NCBI GenBank assembly: GCA_945865635.1
Contig: CAMBEP010000004.1
Coordinates: 1-64,000 of the forward strand
DNA from: Candidatus Kuenenia stuttgartensis
GTDB taxonomy: Bacteria; Planctomycetota; Planctomycetia; Isosphaerales; Isosphaeraceae
DNA length: 64,000 bases
Direction of reading: 5' to 3'
Below are positions 52,761-63,800 of this stretch, piece by piece. The stretch's first letter is position 1; each line of letters starts with the position of its first letter. Under the pieces are notes generated by a model. It was not told where the DNA came from and ran no database searches. It saw only the letters and a program-made list of their open reading frames with translations. The position numbers and the translations under genes were made by a program.

Positions 52761-54755
52761 TCAAGTTTCGATATTGAGCGGCCACTGGAAGACTTGCGGG
52801 ATCCCATCATCAATTGCGACTAGCAGTTTCAGCATCCGACGGCGTAACTGGATCAAGGCCTGATTCCGTGGACTCGTTGGGTCAGGCCCAAAGAATAATT
52901 TCTCAGGGCTCTCAATGCCTTCCAATGGGATCAATGGTTCATAAGGCACAGAATATGCAAAAATCGAGAGAAACTGATTCATCTTGGAAATCGTACCCGT
53001 GTTTGGCAGATACCCAAGAAACGATTTTGTATCAAGGTTCGCTGAGGGTGGCAATATCTCTGCATTTTGAAGGCAGGGCGGATAGTTTGACATGAATGAC
53101 AATGCCGGATTCGCAGCCGAATTAAGCCTGGCACAGCCATGTACCGTCACCCGGAAAATCAGGCTCGTCAATACATCGGTCAATGCCTGGCGGGTTTTCA
53201 CCTCTGGCAAGCCACGGATATTACCACCCAGATGGGCCGACGAATCCTTGATCCAGGCCTCGATCTGACGATCATCGGCAACGCTCGAATCGGTTGGGTA
53301 ACTCTCCTGGACCACTTGCGTGACATACTCTGAACACGCCGACCACACCTCAAGAATCTGCCCGACAATCGGATATTTATCCCATGGCGTATTCACACTG
53401 AAATCGGAAACCACAATCCCATTCCGGGCCAGCATGTTTATCGGGTCGTCTTCAAAAAATTCTCGACCCTTTGCATAATCATTCATCAGGTCAAGAAATT
53501 GCTTCGGTGATGAAATCGATGTGGGTGGAGCACTTGCCGGCCAAGTCAGCATCAATACGTCATCAAATCCGATCAGATAGTTGGATTGAGGCTGTAGCAG
53601 TTCGTAAACCGGGTTCGACTTTTCGATGTTGTTATACATCGTCATTTGCATGGCGGCTGTGACCAAATGCCAATGATAGACATGTCCAATCCAGATCCCG
53701 TAAACCGTGATGCTCACACGTGCTGCGGACAAGGCATAAATCCAGGCCGAATCTGTTGTTCCATGCAATCGGCTATAAATCTGGGCACCCGCACCACTCT
53801 TGCCGGAAACTCGCACTGCAATTGGGGTCAGATCCTTTGTCGCCGGGTCCTGAACCAATAAGACCACTGTGGCCGGTGTGAAGCGTGGAAACCCCTTGAC
53901 CGTCTGCGGATCAAGCGTCTCAAATCGGCGCTGATCAATCATGAACAGCAGCCCGTCATGATATTTCTGCGTCAATTCCTCTGTCCAGAGACCTGCAAAG
54001 ATCGATTTCATGTCCGATAATCGGGCGTCATCGAGTTTTTCCAGAATCAGCAGATAAAATGCCATCCCATATTCGGCGATCATAGGCCAAAACTGCTGGG
54101 TGGCCGCCTCTGCCGACGTCAGTGCCGAAGCCCACGTCGAATCCAGCCCTTTTGCATGCGCTGGCTGATACACTTGCGGAAATGTGGTCCAGGTGATTGT
54201 CCACTGCTCCGGATGTTCAAGTGATAATCGTGTCAAATCGGTCGGGTCGGGCGATTCAATGAGAGGAGCCAATTCCTCTTTGACCGAATTTTCCATGGCC
54301 CCTGCAAATGCCGAAAAAGAGTGCGGGTTTAATGTGTTGGAAAGTGATGTCAAAGCCTTCACACGATCCGAACTGGCGGTTTTATTATGCAAAAAATCAT
54401 GCCCAAACGTCGTCACCCCGCCAATCGTGTAAACGTTCGTCATGCCTTGCGAAGCCTGCATGATCTGAAACGCCCGAACCAATAACCGGGCTGATGCCCC
54501 AATTGTCTCCTCCAGACTGATCGGAACCGCTGGAAGATTCGGCCAGATCAAATTCGCAATTTTTAAATGGTCAACATGCGATTCAAATCTATGAATAAAG
54601 TCAGAAATGTCGGTCTTGACCTCGTCGACAAGGCCTTTGACGAATCCCGCTTCATGCTTGGGTTTTGTATCGTCAGACTGCTCCGACGTATTCGATCCCG
54701 AAGCCTGAGCGGCGGATTGCAAGTAAATCTCCCAGTCATTTTGAACTTTTCGCAT
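52761..54755 (-). CDS. Lipoxygenase-family protein with an altered iron site
   Basis: The 664-residue product has the helical core of lipoxygenases, non-haem iron dioxygenases of polyunsaturated fatty acids. Seen in order are LLFMIDQRRFE, VVLLVQDPATKDLTPIAV, WIYALSAARVSI, GHVYHWHLVTAAM, NPVYELLQPQSNYLIGF, DRQIEAWI and LTSLIFRVTVHG. His358 and His363 form the HxxxxH pair. His539 comes 176 residues later, and Ile662 lies 123 residues after that, as in human 5-lipoxygenase. However, the position for Asn (His+4) is Arg543, the next Asn is at +6, and two residues follow Ile662, so the usual C-terminal carboxylate ligand is displaced. No PLAT domain or signal peptide is seen. An ATG at 54863 is an alternative start. 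The neighbours give no pathway. Confidence 0.82.
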   Translation of the reverse strand: MRKVQNDWEIYLQSAAQASGSNTSEQSDDTKPKHEAGFVKGLVDEVKTDISDFIHRFESHVDHLKIANLIWPNLPAVPISLEETIGASARLLVRAFQIMQASQGMTNVYTIGGVTTFGHDFLHNKTASSDRVKALTSLSNTLNPHSFSAFAGAMENSVKEELAPLIESPDPTDLTRLSLEHPEQWTITWTTFPQVYQPAHAKGLDSTWASALTSAEAATQQFWPMIAEYGMAFYLLILEKLDDARLSDMKSIFAGLWTEELTQKYHDGLLFMIDQRRFETLDPQTVKGFPRFTPATVVLLVQDPATKDLTPIAVRVSGKSGAGAQIYSRLHGTTDSAWIYALSAARVSITVYGIWIGHVYHWHLVTAAMQMTMYNNIEKSNPVYELLQPQSNYLIGFDDVLMLTWPASAPPTSISSPKQFLDLMNDYAKGREFFEDDPINMLARNGIVVSDFSVNTPWDKYPIVGQILEVWSACSEYVTQVVQESYPTDSSVADDRQIEAWIKDSSAHLGGNIRGLPEVKTRQALTDVLTSLIFRVTVHGCARLNSAANPALSFMSNYPPCLQNAEILPPSANLDTKSFLGYLPNTGTISKMNQFLSIFAYSVPYEPLIPLEGIESPEKLFFGPDPTSPRNQALIQLRRRMLKLLVAIDDGIPQVFQWPLNIET

Positions 54756-54882
54756 CTTTTTTTCTCTTTCGGCGGTTGTGGGAGTAAGGCTGAAAATGCT
54801 CTCAGCCAGATTTCCACCAAGCTTAAATGAAAAACGGAATTCTGGAAAGCAGAACTTGATCATTTCTTTCGATGAGATAATT

Positions 54883-55147
54883 TATACTCTTCGCGGTCAT
54901 GAATGGCACTTTTTGATCAAAACGATGCCGGAGGCATCTCAGACAGTAGCCGGTGGTTGAGGAGCGTTAGCGACGACACCACCGGACGAAGACGCGACAT
55001 AAGGTCTTGCACCCCTGCCGGGGTGCCAGCAGCTTTTACCCCCATCTCATAACCGGAAGGTGTCGCTTCGCTCAACCACCGGCTACTCGCTTTGATGCCT
55101 TCGACATCATTCTGATACGATGTATCATGTATGGCCGCGACAACTAT
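54883..55147. repeat. 266-bp inverted-repeat element, copy B
   Basis: This is the second copy of the element at 17937-18202, 37 kb away and in the same orientation. Both ends, the GATGCCGGAGGCATC hairpin, the 17-bp inner inverted repeat and the segment GACGCGACATAAGGTCTTGCA-type centre are shared. Differences are scattered substitutions, loss of the central T run, and damage to the right-hand palindrome (GATGCCTTCGACATC), so one arm no longer pairs perfectly. It lies 20 bp upstream of the longest lipoxygenase-family frame and 56 bp from the stop of the DUF1552 gene. It may carry or disrupt the promoter of the former. Confidence 0.85.
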
Positions 55148-55203
55148 CAATCCATACAAAGGGAATTCGCGGTGATTTCTGATGAGCCTCAAGTGGGCTT
55201 GAG

Positions 55204-56514
55204 TCAAACTTCAGCGAGTTTTTCGGTAGAATCGCCGAATTGGCTCTGTTTGATCCCGAATTTTTCCATGATGGAAAGATAGAGGCTACACATCTTGCGA
55301 TTCTCTTTGCCAAGATAGTCCAAAACCCTGCCGGATTGCAGCTTGCCGCCGCCCCGGCCGACCAGAATGACTGGCAACTGGTTGGCTTCGTGGCCCCCTG
55401 TCATCATGCTTGAACAATACATCATGATGGTATTGTCAAGAGCGGTTCGCTCGCCTTCCTGGATCGAGTCCAGGCGGGTTGCAATATACGCAACCTGCTC
55501 GACAAAGAATTGGTTCACACGCAGCCAGTCCGCACCGTCTGTGTGCGAGAGCAGGTGGTGAATCATGTAGTCAATCCCCAGATTCGAAAACCGCAGCGAC
55601 GAGTGGTCATTATTCAGCTTCAAGGTGCTAAATCGGGTGGTGTCGGTCTGGAAGCCCAAGACCAGAATGTCGCACATCAGTCGCATATGTTCGGCAATGT
55701 CCTGCGGCACCCCGTCCTTGGGCCGTGGCTTGTTCGGCTTCTCAAGGGTCGGCCTCCAGCCTTGAAGTTCCTCACGCTTGCCAGCCTGCTCAATGCGCTG
55801 CTCCACTTCCCGGACCGAATTCAAATACTCATCAAGTTTCAATTGGTCATTATGGCTGATCTTCCCACGCAGCGATTTCGCCTCGCCCAGAACAGCGTCG
55901 AGCACGCTTGCATCCGTGGCCGACGAATTATCTTTGAAAAGCCTGTCAAATGCCAATGCTGGATAAACCTCCAGTGGTGTCGGGGTCGTGGGCGAACTCC
56001 ACGAAATGTGCGAACTGTAAAGCATCGAATAATTCTTGTGGACCGACGCCATCGACGGCTCGCAGCCAAGAACCAGGCTTGGAACACGGGTCTGACGACC
56101 TACCCGCTGGGCCAGAAACTGGTCAATACTGGTCCCTGATTTGATCGCCCCACCGGATGCCAACGGCGCACCTGAAAGAATATTGCCCGTTTGTGAACTA
56201 TGGATATTCCCCTTCAGGGCCTCTGCATTATACAGCCCTTTGATCAATGTCAATTTCGACTTGTGCGGCGCAAGCGGCTCAAGCACCTTGCCAAGTTGCA
56301 TCTGGGCCCCTTCCCCCTTGGCCCACCACTCCTTGCTATGAAACCCATTGCCCGAAAATAGACACGCAAATCGTACCGGTGGCTCATTATTGGCCGCTTT
56401 TGACGACGAATCGGCCGCCTTTAATTTCACGGACTCCATCCACGGCAGCGACATCGTCACGCCCACACCCTGAACAAACGCACGCCGATTCATCACCAAC
56501 TTCGAATGGCCCAT
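55204..56514 (-). CDS. DUF1552 exported protein
   Basis: The 436-residue product begins with a Tat-like signal (NRRAFVQGVGVTMSLPWMES). It carries DUF1552 features: FACLFSGNGFHSKEWWAKGEG, LTLIKGLYN, SIDQFLAQRVG, SLVLGCEPSM, HISWSSPTTPTPLEVYPALAFDRLF and, near the end, MMYCSSMMTGGHEANQLPVILVG. DUF1552 proteins have no assigned activity. They occur almost always beside DUF1592-type cytochrome-domain proteins, as here, 36 bp after the giant gene on the same strand. The pair is probably a secreted two-component complex. An ATG at 56493 is an alternative start. Confidence 0.92.
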   Translation of the reverse strand: MGHSKLVMNRRAFVQGVGVTMSLPWMESVKLKAADSSSKAANNEPPVRFACLFSGNGFHSKEWWAKGEGAQMQLGKVLEPLAPHKSKLTLIKGLYNAEALKGNIHSSQTGNILSGAPLASGGAIKSGTSIDQFLAQRVGRQTRVPSLVLGCEPSMASVHKNYSMLYSSHISWSSPTTPTPLEVYPALAFDRLFKDNSSATDASVLDAVLGEAKSLRGKISHNDQLKLDEYLNSVREVEQRIEQAGKREELQGWRPTLEKPNKPRPKDGVPQDIAEHMRLMCDILVLGFQTDTTRFSTLKLNNDHSSLRFSNLGIDYMIHHLLSHTDGADWLRVNQFFVEQVAYIATRLDSIQEGERTALDNTIMMYCSSMMTGGHEANQLPVILVGRGGGKLQSGRVLDYLGKENRKMCSLYLSIMEKFGIKQSQFGDSTEKLAEV

Positions 56515-56550
56515 GATTCAATCTCCGGATCAGTTCTGCAAAATGGAATC

Positions 56551-59500
56551 TCACTCAGCTTGTAAATCGGCTTTTAAGCCCCTGTGATTGCGAAATTGTG
56601 GGCTCAGGATCACCGAAAGTATCGAGTCCTGAACGCCTGCGGCCGGCTTGGATTGCATGTTCGTTTGCAATTCATCGATCAGTGGGTCGTCTGAAACCCG
56701 TACCGACCTGCCCAAAGCATAGCCCAAAAGCTTACGATGGAATTGGCGGGTAAATTCCGACCGCTTGGTTCTCAAAAGATATTCGCGAAGCCCGTCAATG
56801 CCCGTAAAACGGGTCCCATCCTTCAATGCAACGGCCGTGTCAACCGGTCGACCGGCCAAGTCCACAGACCGCCTTCGCCCAATCGGGTCAAACGCCTCAA
56901 GGGCCATCCCAAACGGGTCGATCCGGTCGTGGCATTTGGCGCATGCGGCATCGGCCCTATGCTTCTCGGTGATCTGCCGTACCGTCAGGCCATTCGTGTC
57001 AAGCTCGCTTTCCGGCAGTTGCGGCACACTCTTGGGCGGCTTCGGAAGCTTTTCACCCAGAAGTGTTTCCAAAAGCCAGTTTCCTCTCAAAATCGGACTC
57101 GTTCTGGAGGCCCCCGACTGCTTCGCCGTCAATGCCGCAAAACCCAGCAACCCACCCCTGCCAGCCCCCTTCATGCCTTGCGTAGCCTGCCAGCCATCGC
57201 CCTTGATGGAATCCATTCCATAGAATTTTGCCAACTGAGGGTTCGTAAATGTCTGGTCGCTGTCAATGATATTCACAACGGGGCGGTTGTTCTGGAATAA
57301 ATCCACGAAAAACAACACAATCTCCTCGTACATCGGGCCTCGAAGTTCCGCGAATTCCGGGAAAATCTTCTCGCTCTTCTCGTTGTGCGTATTGAAATCT
57401 TTCAAATGCAGCCACTGACATGCAAATTCCGTCGAAAGGGCTCGCACTTTCGGGTCGGCCAGCATCCGCAAAGCCTGCTTCCGAAGGGCCTCCGACTGAT
57501 GCAGCTCGCCCTTGTCAGCCACGGCCCTCAGTTCGTCGTCGGGCATGCTCGACCAAAGGAAATAACTCAGCCTTGAGGCCAGTTCCCAGTCGTTCAGAGG
57601 GTTCATCCGCGACTGGTCGGGCGATGGCTCCAGCCGATACATAAACGCTGACGACATCAAAACCCGCGTCAATACCAGTCTCAACGATTCATCGTGCGGC
57701 ACCGATTGCTCGCGGAGCTTGCCGTATAGCTGCTTCAGTCCAGTCTTCTCTTCCGGTCTCAATGGACGTCGATAGGCTCTGTCCGCCACCTTCAAGACCG
57801 ATTCCCATTGCCTGGTTTCCGATTCCCTGAGCTGCGCCCGAAACTTGTTCGCTCGCTCTTTGATCGGCTTGCGCAACGGTTCAAAAAGCCGCACATCTCC
57901 ATCCTGGGTCACATATTCCATAAACTGCTTGTAGCCAACCTCCACCTTGAGAGGCTCCTGGCTTACAAACCAGAGCTGTTCCCAGAGATTGTCAAGATAC
58001 GCCTTCTCACGGCTTGTCAGCATCAGTCGCGAAAGATTGTCGTCCTCCCGGTGATACAAAGCCACCGTGACCACCTCGTCCACCGGCACAATCTGCGGAT
58101 AGCAGACCGCAGCCGGGAATATCGATCGGAACGAATTCAGAGCCGCCTTCCAGGTCTCGTTGGCACTCGCCCCAATTAATACCGGCCTGGTTGGCAAAAA
58201 TTCCAATCCCCCACCGCTTGCATTCTGGACCGCCTGAATCTGAGCCCCAACTCCATTCGGCCAGCTTTGCAGCGGGGCAGCGTCCGATACCAATGTACGA
58301 CCCTCCGCCCATTCCGCCGGAATCTGAAATGTTCGGGACTCTCCCATTTTCATTTCAATATCGGTTTGCTTCTGCTTCTCTGCACCTGCTGCCAGCGTCG
58401 CAAAATTCAATTTGCTGAAAATCGGCCCTTGAAGCGACATTAGTCGTAATTTCAATTCCGAATCGGGAGATTTCTCCGCAGGAGCCGTATTGGACGTGAA
58501 AAGGGCCTGGATCGTTTCTGCCAGCTCCCTGCGTTTTGCGGCGTCCGGTTCGTTGATCCACTGATCAAGTTGGGAACCTCGCGGCACGACCGCCAAAGTG
58601 TCCGCCACCTTCGCGGAGGCCGCCTCAAGCGTAAAGGCCCACACTTTCGGGTTGCCCAGCGAATCCGCATGCGGATTGCCCGCATGAATGTCCGGAGTCA
58701 CATCACCCGACAGACTCCAGGCCCGCTTCTGGCCCGCCCCTTCGCGGATGTCCAAATTCACTTCCGTCAGGTCGCAGCCGTGCTCTCCATTCTTCGGGCC
58801 TATCACAAGTGCAATTGTGCTGCCCTCTGTCACTCGAATCTGAGGGATCGGTGGAATCACATTCGGCTTGCTTGTATCCGCCACCCCGGCTGCCAGAACC
58901 TGATGCGTTGTCCCACGCCTCATTTCCAGAGACCATGTCACACCATTGCCGCAATCGCCATGGGCATCGTTGACGATCGCCTTGATATCCACCAGCCCGG
59001 AAATCGGGCTCTGCCAGACCACCGCCACCGACTGGCTTGGCGAGGGGTGTACCGCAATCGATTTCGGCTTCATCAGGCCCGGTACCCGGACGGTCTGGTC
59101 CGACGAATTTGCAAACACATTCGGTGTCTGAGGGCTGCCCCAGCCTTTGACAAACACATAACCCCCACCATTTTCCATCCGGCCCAGCATCAAATCGGCA
59201 TTCAGAGGGCCTGCAAGATGCCCCAGACCTGCCACATCCGCAAATGCCGAAAGCACCGCCTGATCCAGATTGTATTTCGCTGCAATCGCCTTGAAGTCCG
59301 GTTTTCCTGCGGTGTCGCGGATGGTTTCAATGGCGTTCAGATAAGCCCCGGAACGCTTCAGTTCCAATCTCTTCTGATTCAGCAGTGCGACCGAATCTTT
59401 CAGACTCAATAATGGAATCGGAGCCGAACCCGGCTTCTCAAGCCGTGGGTTGATCCAGGCCAGTCGGATCTCCTCCGCTTCGCTCCCAATCCTCAGTGCC

Positions 59501-60627
59501 GAGAGCTCTAAGGAAATCGCATCGCCATTTGGGCTTTTCAGCAAAGGCTCAGAAAGATAGACCCGGGTCGCAACTGGATCCTGAGTCCCAAGCCAGGGCT
59601 TGAAGTGCCCGACACTTCCAAATTTGGTGACCGCTTTCTGCCAATTCTGGATCTCAATCGCCAGTGGCTTGATATTCTCGGCCGTTGTGCGTTTCCATTG
59701 CGATTGCAATCGCTTTAAAATCGGCGAATCGGTCGGTTGAGTCAGTTGCTCCCAAAGGATTTCAATATACTTGGCGCTGAGTTTTTCTTTGGCTGCAATC
59801 TCGGCTATAGCCTTTGAATCTGACTTGCCAGACTCCCTCAAGACAATCGTTGCATTCAGATACTGCGATATGGGAATTCGCCCACCTGCATTTGTGTCCC
59901 ATTCCAGACCCTGAAGCAGCACTCGGGTGTGCCCTTCCGGGTCGGTCCTGAACCGGTAAATTCGCCGGATTTCATCCAGAAGTTCATTGGTCCAGTCGGC
60001 TTGGGTATTATTCTTTGAAAATTTGGTTCCGTCCGGCAGCATCACCAGGTGTGTTGCGATGCCCTTCGCCGCTTCCATGTATTTTTCGAGCAACGCGGGC
60101 GACATCACCAGAGCATCGCCAACATTCGTAAAGCCCTCGCCTGCTGCACCATCAGCCGGGAATTCGCGGGTCGGTTTCAGGTCGATACCGGTCAGGTCGC
60201 GAATCGTGTTGTCATATTCCACATTGCTCAGACGCCGCAGCAGCACAGGGCCCGGGTCTCCAGCATTGGCCAGGGCCTCGGCCCGCAGATACGACTGGAT
60301 CCAGCCGGTGATCGCAACCTGCTCATTGGCACTCGGTCGAGGCTTGTTCTTCGGAGGCATTTCGCCTGCCTGGATCTGCTCCAGGGCGTGCCTCCAGATT
60401 TCCGGCTCCTTGCGGATCGAATCCAGAGTCGCAAACCGCTCAAGATCCAGGTCCCCCTCCTGCTTCTTCGTGCTGTGACAGCCCAGACAGTGCTTCTGCA
60501 TGGTCGGGCGCGTCTGTTCCGCGAATTGCTTCGCCAGAACGTCAAACGAATCCGCCCCAAGGGCCGGCTGAAGGCTTGTCAAAGCAGAGCATAACACAAG
60601 AATCCGCAAGAAGTTTCGATCGGTCAT
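56551..60627 (-). CDS. DUF1592/DUF1588/DUF1585 giant exported cytochrome-like protein
   Basis: The 1358-residue product has a signal peptide (ILVLCSALTSLQPALG) and an N-terminal planctomycete cytochrome C domain with CLGCH near residue 47 and GEMPPKNKPRP. A DUF1587 block follows (LRRLSNVEYDNTIRDLTGIDL). After a long middle region come DUF1595 (YRRPLRPEEKTGLKQLYG), DUF1592 (ELASRLSYFLWSSMPDDEL, FACQWLHLKDF), DUF1588 (GRGGLLGFAALTAKQSGASRTSPILRGNW), with CAKCHDRIDPFG containing a second CxxCH, and DUF1585 at the end (SEFTRQFHRKLLGYALGRSV). Two haem motifs suggest electron transfer. It is larger than most family members because of a 500-residue middle insertion. It precedes the DUF1552 gene and is divergent from the PVC haem-binding gene. 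Confidence 0.93.
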   Translation of the reverse strand: MTDRNFLRILVLCSALTSLQPALGADSFDVLAKQFAEQTRPTMQKHCLGCHSTKKQEGDLDLERFATLDSIRKEPEIWRHALEQIQAGEMPPKNKPRPSANEQVAITGWIQSYLRAEALANAGDPGPVLLRRLSNVEYDNTIRDLTGIDLKPTREFPADGAAGEGFTNVGDALVMSPALLEKYMEAAKGIATHLVMLPDGTKFSKNNTQADWTNELLDEIRRIYRFRTDPEGHTRVLLQGLEWDTNAGGRIPISQYLNATIVLRESGKSDSKAIAEIAAKEKLSAKYIEILWEQLTQPTDSPILKRLQSQWKRTTAENIKPLAIEIQNWQKAVTKFGSVGHFKPWLGTQDPVATRVYLSEPLLKSPNGDAISLELSALRIGSEAEEIRLAWINPRLEKPGSAPIPLLSLKDSVALLNQKRLELKRSGAYLNAIETIRDTAGKPDFKAIAAKYNLDQAVLSAFADVAGLGHLAGPLNADLMLGRMENGGGYVFVKGWGSPQTPNVFANSSDQTVRVPGLMKPKSIAVHPSPSQSVAVVWQSPISGLVDIKAIVNDAHGDCGNGVTWSLEMRRGTTHQVLAAGVADTSKPNVIPPIPQIRVTEGSTIALVIGPKNGEHGCDLTEVNLDIREGAGQKRAWSLSGDVTPDIHAGNPHADSLGNPKVWAFTLEAASAKVADTLAVVPRGSQLDQWINEPDAAKRRELAETIQALFTSNTAPAEKSPDSELKLRLMSLQGPIFSKLNFATLAAGAEKQKQTDIEMKMGESRTFQIPAEWAEGRTLVSDAAPLQSWPNGVGAQIQAVQNASGGGLEFLPTRPVLIGASANETWKAALNSFRSIFPAAVCYPQIVPVDEVVTVALYHREDDNLSRLMLTSREKAYLDNLWEQLWFVSQEPLKVEVGYKQFMEYVTQDGDVRLFEPLRKPIKERANKFRAQLRESETRQWESVLKVADRAYRRPLRPEEKTGLKQLYGKLREQSVPHDESLRLVLTRVLMSSAFMYRLEPSPDQSRMNPLNDWELASRLSYFLWSSMPDDELRAVADKGELHQSEALRKQALRMLADPKVRALSTEFACQWLHLKDFNTHNEKSEKIFPEFAELRGPMYEEIVLFFVDLFQNNRPVVNIIDSDQTFTNPQLAKFYGMDSIKGDGWQATQGMKGAGRGGLLGFAALTAKQSGASRTSPILRGNWLLETLLGEKLPKPPKSVPQLPESELDTNGLTVRQITEKHRADAACAKCHDRIDPFGMALEAFDPIGRRRSVDLAGRPVDTAVALKDGTRFTGIDGLREYLLRTKRSEFTRQFHRKLLGYALGRSVRVSDDPLIDELQTNMQSKPAAGVQDSILSVILSPQFRNHRGLKADLQAE

Positions 60628-60855
60628 GGGATGTTGTCCATGGGGAGCTGTGCAGGCAGGTTATTTACTATCTTACGAGATTTCCTACCCATGTGAAAGA
60701 ACTTTTTAAATTTCTGGTCAGTCTGGACATGACGACTTCCCAATTCTCTGCGATCGTCGACCAATGATTGACAAGCCAGTGGGGCTCCCGGATAATGCTT
60801 CTTTCCATCCCCCCCTTCACGCTTTCTGGCGAACTGACAATCTTTTGGAAAAAAA

Positions 60856-63800
60856 ATGAAACGCAAATCGCCCCGGTTCAACAGCCCTTGCCTGGCCATG
60901 GCATTGGTTTTGGTATTTTCGCAAATGTCAGTCAGGGCACAGAATTCACCCATTTATGATAGCGAACAATCGCCTGAAAAGCCGATTACCGGCGCCGAAT
61001 CCGTTCGAAAAATCACATTGCCAGAAGGATTCTCCGCTCGATTACTGGCCCAGGAGCCGACTGTCCGGAATCCGATTGCATTACAATATGATGACCGTGG
61101 CCGATTGTGGATCGCTGAAAATTTCACCTACGCCGAACGTGGTTTACGCATTGACCCAAACCTGCGCGATCGCCTGATCATTCTTCAAGATCTTGATCAC
61201 AATGGGGCTGCCGATGCCACTTCCATCTTTTCCGATCAGCTCCATAACCTGACAGGTTTTGCAATCGGACGAGGCGGAATCTGGGCAATTTGTCCGCCTC
61301 AATTACTTTTTATTCCCGATGCAAATCAGGATGACAAGCCCGATTCTCCACCTCAAGTCATTCTGGATGGCTTCACCGTAGCACCCGAAAATCATCACAA
61401 CTTTGCCAACGGATTAAAGTTTGGTCCCGATGGGTGGCTCTACGGCCGCTGTGGCGGCTCGTTTCCAGGCGAAATTGGCAAGCCCGGAACCCCTGAAAAT
61501 CAAAGAATCTCATTAAGAGGTGGAATCTGGCGATATCATCCCCAGACCAAGGCCGTAGAGGTTTTGACCCATGGTACGACCAACCCTTGGGGAATGGACT
61601 GGGACAAGCACGGCGAAGCCTTTTTCACGAATACAGTCAATGGTCACCTCTGGCATCTCGTGCCTGGATCGCATCTTGACAGGCTACATACAATCGACCC
61701 GAATCCGAATGCATTTCAATTGATGCAGCAGACTGCCGACCACTTTCATTATGACACCGGCCAGGGCTGGGTTGCTTCTCGCGATGGGGCTGCAAACAGC
61801 CTTGGTGGGGGGCATGCGCACCAGGGAGCATTGATTTATCAGGGCGGTGCCTGGCCAGATATTTATCATGGCAGACTCTTTACAATCAATTTTCATGGGC
61901 GGAGGATCAATAGCGACACTCCGCAGCGTCGGGGCAGTGGCTATGTGGCTGGGCATGACCGGGATTTTGCAATTTTTGGCGACACCTGGTTTCGTGGCCT
62001 TGATATGGCCCATGCACCGAATGGCAATATCATGGTGATCGACTGGAGTGATACAGGCGAATGCCACGAAAATACCGGAGTCCATCGTTCCAGCGGGCGA
62101 ATTTATGAACTTGGCCTGAAATCGTCCTACTCGACGGCATTCAAGTCATTTCAATCCGCCTCTATTCTGGATGACCTGAAATCGAACAATATTTTTTATG
62201 TGCGCCGAGCCCTCGCAAAAATTGCAGATTCGCCAGACCAGTTTCATTCTCTAAAATCGCCTTTGACAAAGATTCTACTCTCAAAAACCGACGAGGTTCA
62301 TCGGTTGCGATCGCTTTGGGCCCTGAAGTCGATCGATGCCCTCTCGGAAATGCAACTCATGGACCTTTGCCGTGACCAGAATGAGCATCTTCGCACCTGG
62401 GCCATCCGTTTCCTGATGGATTCGTTCCCGCTTGATACCATCATGGGCGAGCGTCGCACCGGATCCATCAGTCAACCATCATCGCAAGCCATTCAGAAAA
62501 TGCTGGAAATGGCGGGCAAGGATTCCTCCGGGCTCGTTCGTCTTGTGCTGGCCTCGTCCATTCAGCGTCTGGATTTCAATGAGTCTCGAATCGCACTTTC
62601 CAAAGCACTTGCAAGCAGGCCTGAAGATCGGTCAGACTCGAATTTAAACCTGATGGTCTGGTATGGAATTGCACCCTTTGCAGAGCTCAAGCCTGAAATC
62701 CTGACAAATATTGCATCTGGCAGCCAGTGGCCACTTCTCAATCAGATGATTGCAAGAAAAATGGCTTCAGCAGCCGAGGCGAAAACACCCTCGGCCGCTC
62801 TCGACCAATTCATGCAATCGGCTCTGAATAAGCCCGATGCGGTTCGAAATGCAATCCTGGTCGGTTTCAGAGAGGGGCTTTCCGGGCGTGACCAGGTGAC
62901 TGAACCGCGATCGTGGAAGGCATTTTCCAGCAAGTTTCCCAAGTCTGAAACCCAGGATCTTGCCGCCTTGTTCGGCGATGGCATTGCCTTGGATTCCATC
63001 CGCAAGCTGGCACTTGATAACAAGATGAATATGAAGACCCGCCGGAGTGCCTTGAAGACAATCGTTGAGCGGAATCCTCCCGACTTGAATCAGATCTGTA
63101 TGACATTGCTGGGTATCAGATATTTAAATACGGATGCAATCGCAGGCCTGACGCGCAGCCCGGACCCTGCCATTGGCCAGCGCATTGTTGCAACTTACCA
63201 GAATTTTTCGGTGCCCGAGCGATCCAGGGTGATCGATGTTTTGGTGCAGCGCCAGTCGTGGGCAAAAATACTGCTGGAAGCGATCGGCGTTGATAAAATT
63301 CCGAAGCAGGATCTATCCGTGGCTCAGGCCCGCCAGATTATGGCATTTGGAAATTCCGAACTGAGCGATCTTTTGATGAAAAACTGGGGCAGGATTGGTC
63401 TTCCCAGCGAGACCAAGGCCAGATTCGTGGTTCAGGTCAAGTCGGAACTGGCGGGGTTGAATGCAAGTCCGGCGGATTTCAAAACAGGTCGCGAGCTCTA
63501 TCAAAAATCGTGCGGCCAGTGCCATTCGCTTTATGGCGAAGGTGGCCGAATTGGGCCTGATATTACTGGTGCACAGCGGCAGAATCTGGATTATCTGCTG
63601 GATAATATTGTGGAGCCTTCCGCTGTGGTCTCGCCCGACTTTCGTTTGACAAATCTGCAAATGAAAGATGGGAGGGTGCTTTCGGGGTTGGTTCGCCCGA
63701 GAGACAAGCAGTCGCTGACTCTGATCACGACGAATCAGACCGTCATTCTGCTGAAAAATGAAATTGAAGATCAAAAAGCGACAGAGCAGTCGATCATGCC

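Noticed and set aside
58570..59412. A 280-codon plus-strand frame
   Set aside because: It is the antisense shadow of the DUF1592-type gene and is rich in His, Arg and Cys, as is usual for such shadows.
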